64,000 bases of DNA from Oscillospiraceae bacterium (GTDB taxonomy: Bacteria; Bacillota; Clostridia; Christensenellales; Aristaeellaceae): NCBI GenBank assembly GCA_031270865.1, contig JAISWI010000019.1, forward strand, positions 62,001 to 126,000. The letters are read 5' to 3'. Shown in pieces: positions 1 to 9,126 of this stretch. Made by a program: the position numbers and the translations under genes. The stretch's first letter is position 1. Every line of letters starts with the position of its first letter. Below the pieces are notes generated by a model. That model searched no databases. It saw nothing but the letters and a program-made list of their open reading frames with translations, and was not told where the DNA came from.

Positions 1-186
1 GAGCTGCATCTGACCGCAAAGGAGATTGAGGACGCGACGGAGGTTGTGTGGCTGTCTATCAGGGACGCCTACACGCGGATTGACCGCAAGCGGCACGATA
101 GTTATCAATTTAGATATATACGCATGCGGGATATGATCGCTCTGAAGGAAGCAATGGACACATTGAATCCAAAAAATTTCTCTTGA
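1..186 (+). CDS. C-terminal fragment, possible Nudix hydrolase
   Basis: Sixty-one codons are open from the window edge to a TGA at 184-186; the start lies outside the window. The segment DSYQFRYIRMRD near the end resembles the conserved D-(S/T)-Y-Q ... RD tail of clostridial Nudix (ADP-ribose/NTP pyrophosphohydrolase) proteins as I remember them. The diagnostic Nudix box is not in the window, so this is a family guess only. The stop codon lies inside the -35 box of the next promoter, so the downstream symporter is a separate transcription unit. Confidence 0.45.
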   Translation, partial: ELHLTAKEIEDATEVVWLSIRDAYTRIDRKRHDSYQFRYIRMRDMIALKEAMDTLNPKNFS

Positions 187-211
187 CAGAATCCCTCAAG
201 TCGCATATACT
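183..211 (+). promoter_or_regulatory. Sigma-A promoter of the T-box leader
   Basis: TTGACA at 183-188, a 17-nt spacer and TATACT at 206-211 form a near-consensus housekeeping promoter. Transcription would start near 218, just ahead of the T-box leader. Confidence 0.85.
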
Positions 212-217
212 ACATCA

Positions 218-486
218 CATACATCAAAGACAATGAACGGGAGCCCAGTAGCGCTGGCTAGTCCCATCAAGAGAGCCGATGTCTGGTGCGAATCGGTTGG
301 GCGGTCAGGGTGAATTACATCCCGGGAGTTGTGGACTCGACCTGTTAGGGAGGGTTCGACGGTTGCGCCCGTTACAGCGCGGGGACGTGTTAGCGCCCGA
401 CAAGCGTACGCGCCGCGAGGCCGTACGGAATCAAGGTGGTACAGCGGGTTGTCCGCCCTTGGAGTTTGCTCCAAGGGCGTTTTGTT
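218..486 (+). promoter_or_regulatory. T-box leader (tRNA-sensing), probably tyrosine
   Basis: This is an untranslated leader of about 270 nt with T-box landmarks. A GAGAGCCGAT ... GGTGCGAATCGG arm lies at 271-295. The specifier region reads GAAT-TAC-A at 312-319. A T-box sequence AAGGTGGTACAGCGG lies at 433-447, and a strong terminator follows. By position the specifier codon is TAC at 316-318 (Tyr). The TGGT within the T-box would pair with a tRNA ending ACCA, which fits tRNA-Tyr. The canonical ACCGCG here reads ACAGCG. Known mechanism: uncharged tRNA stabilises an antiterminator and allows transcription of the downstream gene. The Tyr assignment is inferred; TTA (Leu) in a shifted register is the main alternative. 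Confidence 0.88.
453..486 (+). terminator. T-box attenuator terminator
   Basis: A stem of CGCCCTTGGA pairing with TCCAAGGGCG, followed by TTTTGTT. It lies between the T-box sequence and the symporter Shine-Dalgarno, as expected for T-box transcription attenuation. Confidence 0.88.
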
Positions 487-510
487 ATGTATAAACAAGG
501 AGGTATGGGC

Positions 511-2046
511 ATGCTCATCAAGGCAGGGCTGCTGGCGCTGTTCCTGGCTACATCGCTGGCTGTGGGGTTCGCGACGCGCTCGCGCAACCGCTCGGTTGAT
601 AGTTTCGTGCTGGGCGGACGGTCCGTGGGGCCGTGGCTGACCGCGTTCGCGTACGGTACCTCGTACTTCTCGGCGGTCGTGTTCGTCGGATACGCGGGCC
701 AGTTCGGCTGGCGGTTCGGGATATCGGCGGTATGGATCGGCCTGGGCAACGCGTTCATCGGCTCGCTGCTGGCGTGGGTGGTCCTCGCGCGGCGCACGCG
801 GCTGATCACTCACCATCTGGGCAGCGCGACGATGCCCGACTTCTTCGGCAAGCGGCTAAACTCCCCCAATCTTAAGCTGGCCGCGTCGGTCATCACGTTC
901 GTATTCCTGATCCCGTACACCGCCTCGCTGTATAACGGCCTGTCGCGGCTGTTCGAGATGGCGTACCACGTGGATTTCGTCGTGTGCATTGTGATCATGG
1001 CGGTTATAACGGGCGTTTACGTCATAATCGGCGGCTACACGGCTACGGCGGTCAATGACTTCATCCAGGGGATAATCATGCTGGCGGGCATCGTGATGGT
1101 GATAGGCGCGGCGCTGGGCGTTAACGGCGGCTTCATCGGCTCAATGAAGGCGCTGGCGAACGTCACCGATCCCGCGGCGGACGGCATGCCCGGCGCGTTC
1201 GCGTCGATGTTCGGGCCGAACCCGCTGGACCTGCTGGGCGTGGTCCTGCTGACCTCAGTAGGCACGTGGGGACTGCCGCAGATGGTCGCCAAGTACTACT
1301 CGATACGCTCCGAGAAGAACATCTCCACCGGGACCGTCATATCGACCGTGTTCGCGGTAATCGTGGCGGGCGGCTGTTACTTCCTGGGCGGGTTCGGGCG
1401 GCTGTTCCCGGTCGACGTGGCCGCCAGCGGCTACGACGCGGTGATCCCCTCGATGCTCAGCGGGTTCTCCGACTGGATGATAGGCATCGTGATCGTGCTG
1501 GTGTTCGCCGCCAGCATATCCACGCTCTCCTCGCTTGTAATGTCCAGCGCGTCCACGTTCACGCTGGATTTCCTAAGGGGCGGCCTCGTCAAGGACATGG
1601 ATGAGAAGAGGCAGCTGCTGACTATCCGCTGGCTGATCGCGGGATTCATCGCGGTCGCGTCGGCGATAGCGGTCATACAGTACAAGGGCGGGCTTTCGTT
1701 CATCGCGCAGATGATGGGCATATCATGGGGCGCGTTGGCCGGAGCGTTCCTCGCGCCGTTCCTGTACGGCTTGTACGCGCGGTGGATGACAAGCGCGGCG
1801 GTCTGGGCGAACTTTATCTTCGCCGCCTCCGTGATGATCCTTAACATATTCGTGCGCCCGGCGTTCCCGGCCATCATCCAGTCGCCGATAAACTGCGGCG
1901 CGTTCGTGATGCTGGCGGGGCTGGCGATCGTTCCCGCGGTCAGCCTGGTCACGCCGAAACTGGGACGCGGCCACCTGGATCGCGTGTTCTCGTGCATCGA
2001 GCCGAACACGGCGGGCACCGGGCGGCAGTTCCTCAAAGCGGAGTAG
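511..2046 (+). CDS. Sodium:solute symporter (SSS family)
   Basis: A 511-residue integral membrane transporter with about 13 hydrophobic segments and an SSS-like N-terminus (FVLGGRSVGPW, then TSYFSAVVFVGYAGQFGW). Such proteins import a solute, often an amino acid, with Na+. An AAGGAGG at 497-503 selects the ATG at 511 (7-nt spacing); the in-frame ATG at 505 is too close and the one at 487 lies upstream of the ribosome site. The gene is the only one behind the T-box leader, so expression should rise when the cognate tRNA (predicted Tyr) is uncharged. That makes an amino-acid, perhaps tyrosine, uptake role likely; the substrate is inferred from regulation, not from the protein. Confidence 0.85.
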   Translation: MLIKAGLLALFLATSLAVGFATRSRNRSVDSFVLGGRSVGPWLTAFAYGTSYFSAVVFVGYAGQFGWRFGISAVWIGLGNAFIGSLLAWVVLARRTRLITHHLGSATMPDFFGKRLNSPNLKLAASVITFVFLIPYTASLYNGLSRLFEMAYHVDFVVCIVIMAVITGVYVIIGGYTATAVNDFIQGIIMLAGIVMVIGAALGVNGGFIGSMKALANVTDPAADGMPGAFASMFGPNPLDLLGVVLLTSVGTWGLPQMVAKYYSIRSEKNISTGTVISTVFAVIVAGGCYFLGGFGRLFPVDVAASGYDAVIPSMLSGFSDWMIGIVIVLVFAASISTLSSLVMSSASTFTLDFLRGGLVKDMDEKRQLLTIRWLIAGFIAVASAIAVIQYKGGLSFIAQMMGISWGALAGAFLAPFLYGLYARWMTSAAVWANFIFAASVMILNIFVRPAFPAIIQSPINCGAFVMLAGLAIVPAVSLVTPKLGRGHLDRVFSCIEPNTAGTGRQFLKAE

Positions 2047-2068
2047 CCGGACATATCGGCCAGCACCG

Positions 2069-2108
2069 GTCAGGGACGGGCGCGTAACGAGCCCGTCCCT
2101 GACTTTTT
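2069..2108 (+). terminator. Intrinsic terminator after the symporter
   Basis: GTCAGGGACGGGC at 2069-2081 pairs with GCCCGTCCCTGAC at 2091-2103 and is followed by TTTTT. This is a strong rho-independent terminator 23 nt after the symporter stop. Confidence 0.9.
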
Positions 2109-2146
2109 ATGCCAAAGGCGATGATCGCGCGTTTATCCGCCAATAC

Positions 2147-2176
2147 TTGCGGCATACTGTCAGTGTATGTTACAAT
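2147..2176 (+). promoter_or_regulatory. Probable promoter of the CapA-like pair
   Basis: TTGCGG at 2147-2152, an 18-nt spacer and TACAAT at 2171-2176. It lies between the terminator at 2108 and the first CapA-like gene, 40 nt before its start codon. Confidence 0.5.
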
Positions 2177-2215
2177 TTGGTGAGCTCGATCGTTATATTA
2201 TAAAGGAGGCCGTCG

Positions 2216-3397
2216 ATGCTGCGCAGACTCGCCGCGGCGCTGGCCGCGCTGTTACTGACGCTGATCCCCGCCGGATGCGCCGCCGCGCTGACCGGGGAGG
2301 ATGAGGATATATCGTTCTTCACGGACGACGGGCCGCTAGCCACCGAACCGGACGGCGCGTCAAGCGCCGCGCCCAGGGCGACGTTCACGTCCGAACCCAT
2401 GCAAGTCCATCAGGAACCGCCGGAGCTGGCCGAACCGGTTCAAATACTGATCTCGGCGGTGGGCGACGTCACGCTGGGCGGGAACCGCAAGGGCAATCCC
2501 GCCAGCACGATCTACCTTAAGGAGTTCACGCGGAAGGGAAGCGATTATGCCTTCGCGTTCCGAAACGTGAAGGACATTTTCGCCTCGGACGACCTGACCA
2601 TCGCCAACTTCGAGGGCACACTCACGACCAGGACGCAGGGGAACGGCAATACATTCCAGTTCCGCGCCGACCCGGACCATGTGAGCGTGCTGACCTCGGG
2701 GGGCGTGGATATGGTCACCTTCGAGAATAACCACGCGCTGGACTTCGGCCAGGAAGGATTGGACGACACGGCCACCGCGCTTGACGGCGCGGGCATACCA
2801 TGGGCGCGGACGGGCTCACCCGCCATCCGCAGCGTGAACGGCGTTAAGGTCGGCATGCTGGCATACATGACCCTGAACAACCCTTACGAAAACGTAACCG
2901 CGCAGATGCAAGCGGACATCCCCGCGCTGCGCCAACTGTGCGATGTGGTGATAGTCTACTACCACTGGGGCGAGGAGTTGGACTACCTCCCGCACAGCAG
3001 GCAGCTGGCGCTGGGACGCGCGACCATCGACGCCGGGGCGGACCTGGTGCTCGGGGCGCACAGCCACCGCGTCAACCCCATCGAGTTGTACAACGACCGA
3101 TACATCGTATACTCGCTGGGCAACTTCTCCTTCTCGGGCAACTCGCTGCCGGAGGATATGGATACATTCATATTCCAGTTGAAGCTGACCGTCGGCGGCG
3201 GCTCGGTGACGACTGACGGCATGCGTATCATCCCGACGCGGATCAGCTCGCAAAGCGGCGTGAACGACTTCGCGCCGACGCCGTTCAAGGAGGGCTCAAC
3301 CCAATTCGACAGGGTGGTAACCAAGATGGTCAGCAACGGCAGGAACATGCTTTACGCGCTGCGGGATTACCCGACCGCGTGGACGGGCGGCGAGTGA
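2216..3397 (+). CDS. CapA family protein (lipoprotein-like)
   Basis: 393 residues. The N-terminus is a hydrophobic signal ending in a lipobox-like PAGC (Cys21), so the protein is probably exported and perhaps lipidated. A low-complexity spacer leads to a CapA/poly-gamma-glutamate-synthesis metallophosphatase-like fold. Its motifs are SAVGDVTLGG (80-89), NFEGTLT, ENNHALDFG, YYHWGEE and GAHSHRVNPIE-LY followed by YSLGNFSF. Relatives in Bacillus take part in capsular polyglutamate export; most clostridial homologues have no known role. The start is set by AAGGAGG at 2203-2209. Its stop overlaps the start of a paralogue, so the two are co-translated. Confidence 0.85.
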   Translation: MLRRLAAALAALLLTLIPAGCAAALTGEDEDISFFTDDGPLATEPDGASSAAPRATFTSEPMQVHQEPPELAEPVQILISAVGDVTLGGNRKGNPASTIYLKEFTRKGSDYAFAFRNVKDIFASDDLTIANFEGTLTTRTQGNGNTFQFRADPDHVSVLTSGGVDMVTFENNHALDFGQEGLDDTATALDGAGIPWARTGSPAIRSVNGVKVGMLAYMTLNNPYENVTAQMQADIPALRQLCDVVIVYYHWGEELDYLPHSRQLALGRATIDAGADLVLGAHSHRVNPIELYNDRYIVYSLGNFSFSGNSLPEDMDTFIFQLKLTVGGGSVTTDGMRIIPTRISSQSGVNDFAPTPFKEGSTQFDRVVTKMVSNGRNMLYALRDYPTAWTGGE

Positions 3398-4503
3398 TGG
3401 CCAGGCGGCCGCTACGGACTCTAGCGACTGCAGCGCTCGCGCTGGCGTGTTTGATCGCGCCAGCGCCCACGTACGGCGGCGCGGTGATCGTCGAGGAGGA
3501 CGTGATCATCGGCACGGAGATTCCAGCGGGCCCGCCGGAGGATCAGCCGGTGGACGATACGTCGGATCCTAACGACGCCATAACGATCGTGGTGACCGCA
3601 GGCGGCGACGTCACGCTCGGCAGCACTGACAGCCAGCGACGCGTGGGGGTAAGCTTCGACAGCGTCATCGATCGGAACGGGTACGACTGGCCGTTTTCCG
3701 GCGTAGCCGACTGCCTGAACTCGGACGACCTGACGCTGGTCAACTTCGAAGGGACATTGACCGAATCGAACGACAAACAGGAGAAGCTGTTCAACTTCAA
3801 GGGACCCGCCGATTACGCCGGCATACTCGCCCTTGCCAGCGTAGAGGCGGTCAACCTGGCCAACAACCACGCCTACGACTACGGCCAGGCTGGTTTTGAG
3901 GATACCATGGCCGCGCTAGACGCGTCGGGCATCGCATACTGCGCGAAGGGCAGAACGGCGGTGTTCACGGCCAAGGGCGTTAAGATCGGTTTGGTCGGCA
4001 ACACGTTCCCCTACGTGAACGGCAAGCGGGACATCCACGCGACGGTAAAGGAACTGCGCGATGAAGGCTGCGCCATCGTCGTCGCGTCGTTCCACTGGGG
4101 CAGCGAGTATGAGGCGGGATTCTCCGCCGAACAGCGCTCGATCGGACGCGCGGCCATCGACGCGGGCGCGGACGTTGTGGTCGGGCACCACCCGCACATC
4201 GTGCAGGGCGTGGAGCTGTACAAAGGAAAATACATCCTGTACAGCCTGGGCAACTTCGTATTCGGCGGGAACACCGATCCCGACGACCGCGACTCATACC
4301 TGGCGCGGCTGACGTTCACGGTGCGCGGCGGCGCGGCAGAGCCCGCGCTGTTCGAGATGGTTCCCATCCGCCTGACCGAACTGGACAAGGGCACCGACTT
4401 CCGGCCCGTACCGGCCATCGGGTCGGAAGCCGAGCGCATCCGAGACCGCGTGCTCAAACGCTCATACAAGATTGAGGAGATCGCCTTGGCGAGCATTCAA
4501 TAA
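3397..4503 (+). CDS. CapA family protein, second tandem copy
   Basis: 368 residues from the ATG at 3397, which overlaps the TGA of the upstream gene (TGATG), implying translational coupling; a GTG at 3379 is a less likely start. It has an N-terminal signal sequence (about 1-27) and then the same metallophosphatase-like fold as its neighbour: GGDVTLG (69-75), NFEGTLTES, ANNHAYDYGQ, FHWGSEYE, GHHPHIVQGVE-LY and YSLGNFVFGG. HH replaces the AHSH-type start of the His motif in the first copy. The pair looks like an old tandem duplication. Function unknown; exported and possibly cell-envelope linked. Confidence 0.85.
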   Translation: MARRPLRTLATAALALACLIAPAPTYGGAVIVEEDVIIGTEIPAGPPEDQPVDDTSDPNDAITIVVTAGGDVTLGSTDSQRRVGVSFDSVIDRNGYDWPFSGVADCLNSDDLTLVNFEGTLTESNDKQEKLFNFKGPADYAGILALASVEAVNLANNHAYDYGQAGFEDTMAALDASGIAYCAKGRTAVFTAKGVKIGLVGNTFPYVNGKRDIHATVKELRDEGCAIVVASFHWGSEYEAGFSAEQRSIGRAAIDAGADVVVGHHPHIVQGVELYKGKYILYSLGNFVFGGNTDPDDRDSYLARLTFTVRGGAAEPALFEMVPIRLTELDKGTDFRPVPAIGSEAERIRDRVLKRSYKIEEIALASIQ

Positions 4504-4519
4504 AGATAGGATTTGGTTT

Positions 4520-5506
4520 ATGACGTCTACACATTTCGCGATATTGGTCGACCTGGAGAACTGCGGCGCTAAGGCCGCGACGCTAAGCTACATCATCGAG
4601 CGCGTGAAGATACGCGGCGACATACTGTTGGGCCGCGTATACGGCTATACCGACCGCTACTCAGACCTGAAGGAGCTGCTGCTTAGCAATACCTTCAGCG
4701 TGACGCCTTCGTTGCGGTTCGGTCACCACCAGAAGAACAACCTGGACATCCAACTGGTCATCGACGCGCTGGAGATAGCGTACACCAACCCGCTGGTCGA
4801 CAGCTTCTGCATCGTCTCCGGCGACAGCGACTACACGCCGCTAGTCGGCAAGTTGAAGACTATGGGCAAGTTCGTGATAGGCATCTCCCGCAGCGAGGTC
4901 GCCAGCGGGATATTCATCAACGCGTGCAACGAGTTCCTCTTCCTGGAGTCGGTCACATCCCAGAAGCAGCCGCCCCAGCCCGTACAGCCCGCGAACAACG
5001 CGGAGCCGTTCGGCGACGCGGACCTGGCCAAGCTGATTGAAACCGTTCTGGAGGAAGCGGAGGAGGATGAGCTTTACGCTTCGGAACTCAAAGGCACCGT
5101 GTTGCGCCTGCGCCCCGACTTCAACGAGAAGGCGTACGGCTGCGCTTCGTTCGGCAAACTGCTCTCGAAGATTGAGAAGCAGTTCGGGACGATTCAGGTT
5201 GTCAACGACCATTATAACGTGATCGTAAGCCTCAAGCGGGACGAGACGGCAGCCGCCAAACAGCAGGTGAGCAAGGAGAACTTCATAGAGGTGTTCTCAT
5301 CGCTGCTCAAACGCTTCAAGGAGAACGGCTTCAACCGCATCAACCCGTCGATACTGAAGGCCACGATGCAGAACGACTATCCCGACTTCTCCGAGCGCGG
5401 CATCGGGTTCAAGAAGTTCAGCGACCTGATGAAGCGCCTGGAGAAGGACGGGCTCGTGAAGGTCGAGCTTGACGGCCAGAAGACAATGTTGATACACATA
5501 TTATAG
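4520..5506 (+). CDS. NYN-domain protein with LOTUS/OST-HTH domains
   Basis: 328 residues from the ATG at 4520; a longer in-frame start at 4472 would add 16 residues that do not resemble the family and overlap the previous gene. Residues 5-145 form an NYN (PIN-like) nuclease domain with the expected acidic residues: VDLEN (Asp11), LDIQLVIDALE (Asp76, Asp82) and SGDSDYTPL (Asp102, Asp104). Two LOTUS/OST-HTH-like winged-helix modules follow, at roughly 170-245 and 255-328; such modules bind RNA. The likely role is an RNA-directed nuclease or RNA-binding protein. The stop is 2 nt before the addA start, so the two are probably one transcript. Confidence 0.85.
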   Translation: MTSTHFAILVDLENCGAKAATLSYIIERVKIRGDILLGRVYGYTDRYSDLKELLLSNTFSVTPSLRFGHHQKNNLDIQLVIDALEIAYTNPLVDSFCIVSGDSDYTPLVGKLKTMGKFVIGISRSEVASGIFINACNEFLFLESVTSQKQPPQPVQPANNAEPFGDADLAKLIETVLEEAEEDELYASELKGTVLRLRPDFNEKAYGCASFGKLLSKIEKQFGTIQVVNDHYNVIVSLKRDETAAAKQQVSKENFIEVFSSLLKRFKENGFNRINPSILKATMQNDYPDFSERGIGFKKFSDLMKRLEKDGLVKVELDGQKTMLIHIL

Positions 5507-5508
5507 TT

Positions 5509-8500
5509 ATGGAAAAATCATTGCTGCTGGGCGAAAATCCCATCCAGCGTGACATTACCCCGATCCCGGCCAAACCCGCCGGGCGAAGCTGGACCGCCGC
5601 CCAACGCGCGGCAATCGTCACGCGCGGGAGAAACCTGCTGGTCTCCGCTTCAGCGGGTTCCGGCAAGACGGCTGTGCTGATTGAACGCGTACTGTCGCTT
5701 CTGCGGGAAGGCGCAGGGCTCGGCGAGATGCTGATAGTCACGTATACCCGCGCGGCGGCGTCGGAGATGCGCGAGCGGCTGTTCGACGCGCTGGCGGCGG
5801 CGGCAGAGGAGTCCGCGGGCGCGGACACTGAGCGCCTTCGCGACCAGGCCGCGTGGATCGAGACTGCCGACATACGCACGCTGCACAGCTTCTGCGGGCA
5901 GCTGCTGAAGTCATACTTCCAGGCGGCGGATGTCGATCCGTTGTACCGCGTGCTGGACTCCACGCAATCCGCCGCGCTTCGGGCGCAAGCGATGGACCAG
6001 GCGTTAATCGAGTGGTACGAGGTACATCGGGCCGCGTCCCCTGTCGGCGTGTTCGCGGTTGACGGCAAGGCCCGCGCGTTGACGGAATGCCTGTCGCCCA
6101 GCGAACTGGCAGCGTTGGCGTTCCAACTGTATGATTTCATAATGGCGCGCCCCGAGCCGTGGGAATGGCTGCGCAGTTCGCTGGACGCAATCCCGACCGA
6201 TGAGGAAGGGATCGCGTCCAGCGGGATCGCGCGGATACTGATGTCGACGGCGGCTGACAGCCTCGCCGCTTTGTTGGAACGCGCGAACAAACTGGCCGAT
6301 ACCTGCGCGCGGACGGAAGAATGGCGCGCGTTCGCCAAAACCGCGATAGCCGACGCGGACATGATATCAACCATAACTCAAGCCGCGCGTAAAGATTACA
6401 ACGAGTTTCGCGCCGCCATCAGGAACCGCAAGTGGGCTACAAGGGCCAAAGCGCCGAAGGACTCCGACAAGGCCGTTACCAAGGCGTATGACGATAAACG
6501 CGATAAATTAAAAGACGCGTTCCAGAAGGCGGCAAGCGTCAAACTGTTTTCCGCGTCACTCGCCGCGCACGCGCAGGACTGCCTCGCCATGCGCGATGAG
6601 TTGGAATCGTTGGCTGAATTAACACGCATGTTTAATAACCATTATGCAATGTTGAAGGATGAGCACAGCGCGTTGGACTACAGCGACCTTGAACAGCGCT
6701 CACTGCGAGCGTTGGGCGATCCCCTGACCGCCGAGAGCCTCCGCGCCAGATACGCTCACATATTCGTTGACGAGTACCAGGACAGCACGCCGCTCCAGGA
6801 AGCCCTGTTAACAAGGATTGCCCGTGGGAACAACCTGTTCTTCGTGGGCGACGTGAAGCAGAGCATATACCGCTTCAGGGACGCGGAGCCAGGATTATTT
6901 CTTGATAAATACAAACAATATGAATATATCGATACCGCTCCGCCCGACCGCTTGCCGCGCGGCGCGTCGTCAGAAACGTTAGGCGGCGCCCGTATCGACC
7001 TCGACCGCAACTTCCGCTCGTCCAAGGCGATTCTCCAAGCGGTCAACGACGTTTTTACGCGGATACAACGCGCCAGCGCGTTCGAAATCGACTACGATGA
7101 GCGGGCGCGGATGAAGCCCGGCCGCGACGATGAAGGCTGTATGGTCGAGGCGCACATACTGATTAAGGATCCGGAACCACGCGTTGAGCAGCCTGACAAT
7201 GATGAAGCCGAGCCGGAAGACAAAATCGCGCAGGAGGAGGAACGCCTCCTCAAAGACATTGAGAAGGAAGCGCGGTTGACCGCGCGGATGATCCAACGGT
7301 TAACACGCGCTGGCGTTGCGAAGTACGGCGACATGGTGATACTGCTGCGCTCGGCGGCGGGACGCGCGGTCAAGGCGCAGGACATCCTCCGCGAGTACGG
7401 CATACCCGCGCAGACCAGCGACGCGGAGGATTTTTTCGAGCAACTGGAGGTTCGCCAGGCCATCGACCTGCTGTCGGTGATCGACAACCCACGCCAGGAT
7501 GTGCCGCTGATCGGAGCGCTGCGAGGTCCGGCGGCTGGATTGGACGAGGCGCGGCTGGCGCGTATCCGGCTGGCTGATCCGGAAAATTTCTTCTATGACG
7601 CGCTGCTGGCGGCAAGCCGCGAACACGGCGAGCTTGGGGAAACGCTGCGATCATTCACCGGAATGATCGAGGACGCGCAGTTCCGCGCGAAGGTCCAACC
7701 CATCCACGAGTTGTTGAGCGGACTGCTGGACCAAACCAACCTTTACGCCACAGCCGGCGCGAAACCAAACGGCGCGGCCAGGCAAGCCAACCTGCGCCAA
7801 CTCCTGTCACGCGCGGAAACGTACCAGCGCGAGCGTGGCGGCAGCCTTCACTCGTTCCTGTCCGCGCTGGACGAACAGCGGGAGAGCGGCGGCACCCAAG
7901 CGCAAGACGAATCCACGCCAACTGACTGCGTAAGGATAATGACCATCCACAAGAGCAAGGGGCTGCAGTTCGGCACGGTATTCATACTGGGGCTGGGCGC
8001 GCGATTCAACCGAAAGGATGAGAACAAGCCGCTGCTGGCGCACTCGCGCCTGGGGCTGGGACTGCGCGTTTACAATCCAGACGAGATGACCGAACGCGCG
8101 CCCCTGGCGTCAAAGGCCATCCGCGCGGCGATCCAGCGCGAGTCGCTGGCGGAGGAAATGCGCATACTGTATGTCGGCATGACCCGGGCGCAGGAGCGGC
8201 TGATCCTGTGCGGCTCGACCGCGTGGGAGGACTGGATGGACGACGCGGGAATTGTCGAACCAACCGACGCCGAGTTACTGCAAGCCCCGACGCCGCTGCA
8301 CTGGCTGATACGCGGCATACCGCGCGTTGACGAGCCACGCGCCGCCGAGCCTGACGCGCCTTATGAGCTGCCCACTCGATACCCGTGGCGCGTGTTCACC
8401 CATGGCGCAAAGGACTTGCGCCCCGCCGCGCCCGATCTGACGCCAGCCGCGCAGGACCAGTCCGAAGCCATCCCAACCGAACCGGCGGACAGTTTTTTCC

Positions 8501-9126
8501 CGCGAATCCCGGAGATTGAGCTTATACCATACAAGCAGTCGGTAAGCCAGCGGGTACGCGCGGCGACCGCCAGCGAGCCGCCGCTTCCCGAACGCCCGCT
8601 GTTCATCCAGTCGAACGACAAACCCACCGCCACGGAGAGCGGTATCGCGCTGCACGCGATACTGGCGCATACCGACCTCGCGGCCATGCGGAGCCAGCCG
8701 ATCCTGAACGCGCTTATGGAGACCGTGGCGCGACTGGTCCGCAATGGAATCTTATCGGATCGGCAGGCGCAGTCAATCGCGCTGCAGCCACTGTACCTGT
8801 TCTACTCCAGCGACATAGGGAAGCGCCTGATCGCCGCGAAGGAAGTCCGCCGCGAATGGGCGTTCAACCTGCTGGATGAGAACCGCCGCGCGCTCGTGCA
8901 GGGCGTGGTAGACTGCGCGTTTATGACCGACGGCGGGTGGACGCTCATCGACTACAAGTCGGACCGCGCGGACGATCTGGACGCGCTGGCCAAACGCTAC
9001 GCGCCGCAGGTTAGGATGTACGCGGACGCGCTGCGCCGGATCACGGGCCGCCCCGTTTGCGAACAAGCGCTCTACATGCTATCATACAATAAGGCTTATA
9101 TGATAGACGGACGCGAGGATAATTGA
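5509..9126 (+). CDS. addA: ATP-dependent helicase/nuclease subunit A (AddA)
   Basis: 1205 residues, normal length for AddA, the UvrD-like helicase plus RecB-type nuclease subunit that resects double-strand breaks with AddB. Visible features: Walker A SASAGSGKT (46-54), Walker B VDEYQD (about 420-425), helicase motif TIHKSKGLQF, and a complete C-terminal nuclease site (Asp1135 in GVVDCAF, Asp1148 and Lys1150 in DYKSD). In most Firmicutes addB lies directly upstream; here that place is held by the NYN-LOTUS gene and no addB is in the window. The start at 5509 lacks a strong ribosome site and probably relies on read-through from the gene 2 nt upstream. Confidence 0.95.
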   Translation: MEKSLLLGENPIQRDITPIPAKPAGRSWTAAQRAAIVTRGRNLLVSASAGSGKTAVLIERVLSLLREGAGLGEMLIVTYTRAAASEMRERLFDALAAAAEESAGADTERLRDQAAWIETADIRTLHSFCGQLLKSYFQAADVDPLYRVLDSTQSAALRAQAMDQALIEWYEVHRAASPVGVFAVDGKARALTECLSPSELAALAFQLYDFIMARPEPWEWLRSSLDAIPTDEEGIASSGIARILMSTAADSLAALLERANKLADTCARTEEWRAFAKTAIADADMISTITQAARKDYNEFRAAIRNRKWATRAKAPKDSDKAVTKAYDDKRDKLKDAFQKAASVKLFSASLAAHAQDCLAMRDELESLAELTRMFNNHYAMLKDEHSALDYSDLEQRSLRALGDPLTAESLRARYAHIFVDEYQDSTPLQEALLTRIARGNNLFFVGDVKQSIYRFRDAEPGLFLDKYKQYEYIDTAPPDRLPRGASSETLGGARIDLDRNFRSSKAILQAVNDVFTRIQRASAFEIDYDERARMKPGRDDEGCMVEAHILIKDPEPRVEQPDNDEAEPEDKIAQEEERLLKDIEKEARLTARMIQRLTRAGVAKYGDMVILLRSAAGRAVKAQDILREYGIPAQTSDAEDFFEQLEVRQAIDLLSVIDNPRQDVPLIGALRGPAAGLDEARLARIRLADPENFFYDALLAASREHGELGETLRSFTGMIEDAQFRAKVQPIHELLSGLLDQTNLYATAGAKPNGAARQANLRQLLSRAETYQRERGGSLHSFLSALDEQRESGGTQAQDESTPTDCVRIMTIHKSKGLQFGTVFILGLGARFNRKDENKPLLAHSRLGLGLRVYNPDEMTERAPLASKAIRAAIQRESLAEEMRILYVGMTRAQERLILCGSTAWEDWMDDAGIVEPTDAELLQAPTPLHWLIRGIPRVDEPRAAEPDAPYELPTRYPWRVFTHGAKDLRPAAPDLTPAAQDQSEAIPTEPADSFFPRIPEIELIPYKQSVSQRVRAATASEPPLPERPLFIQSNDKPTATESGIALHAILAHTDLAAMRSQPILNALMETVARLVRNGILSDRQAQSIALQPLYLFYSSDIGKRLIAAKEVRREWAFNLLDENRRALVQGVVDCAFMTDGGWTLIDYKSDRADDLDALAKRYAPQVRMYADALRRITGRPVCEQALYMLSYNKAYMIDGREDN

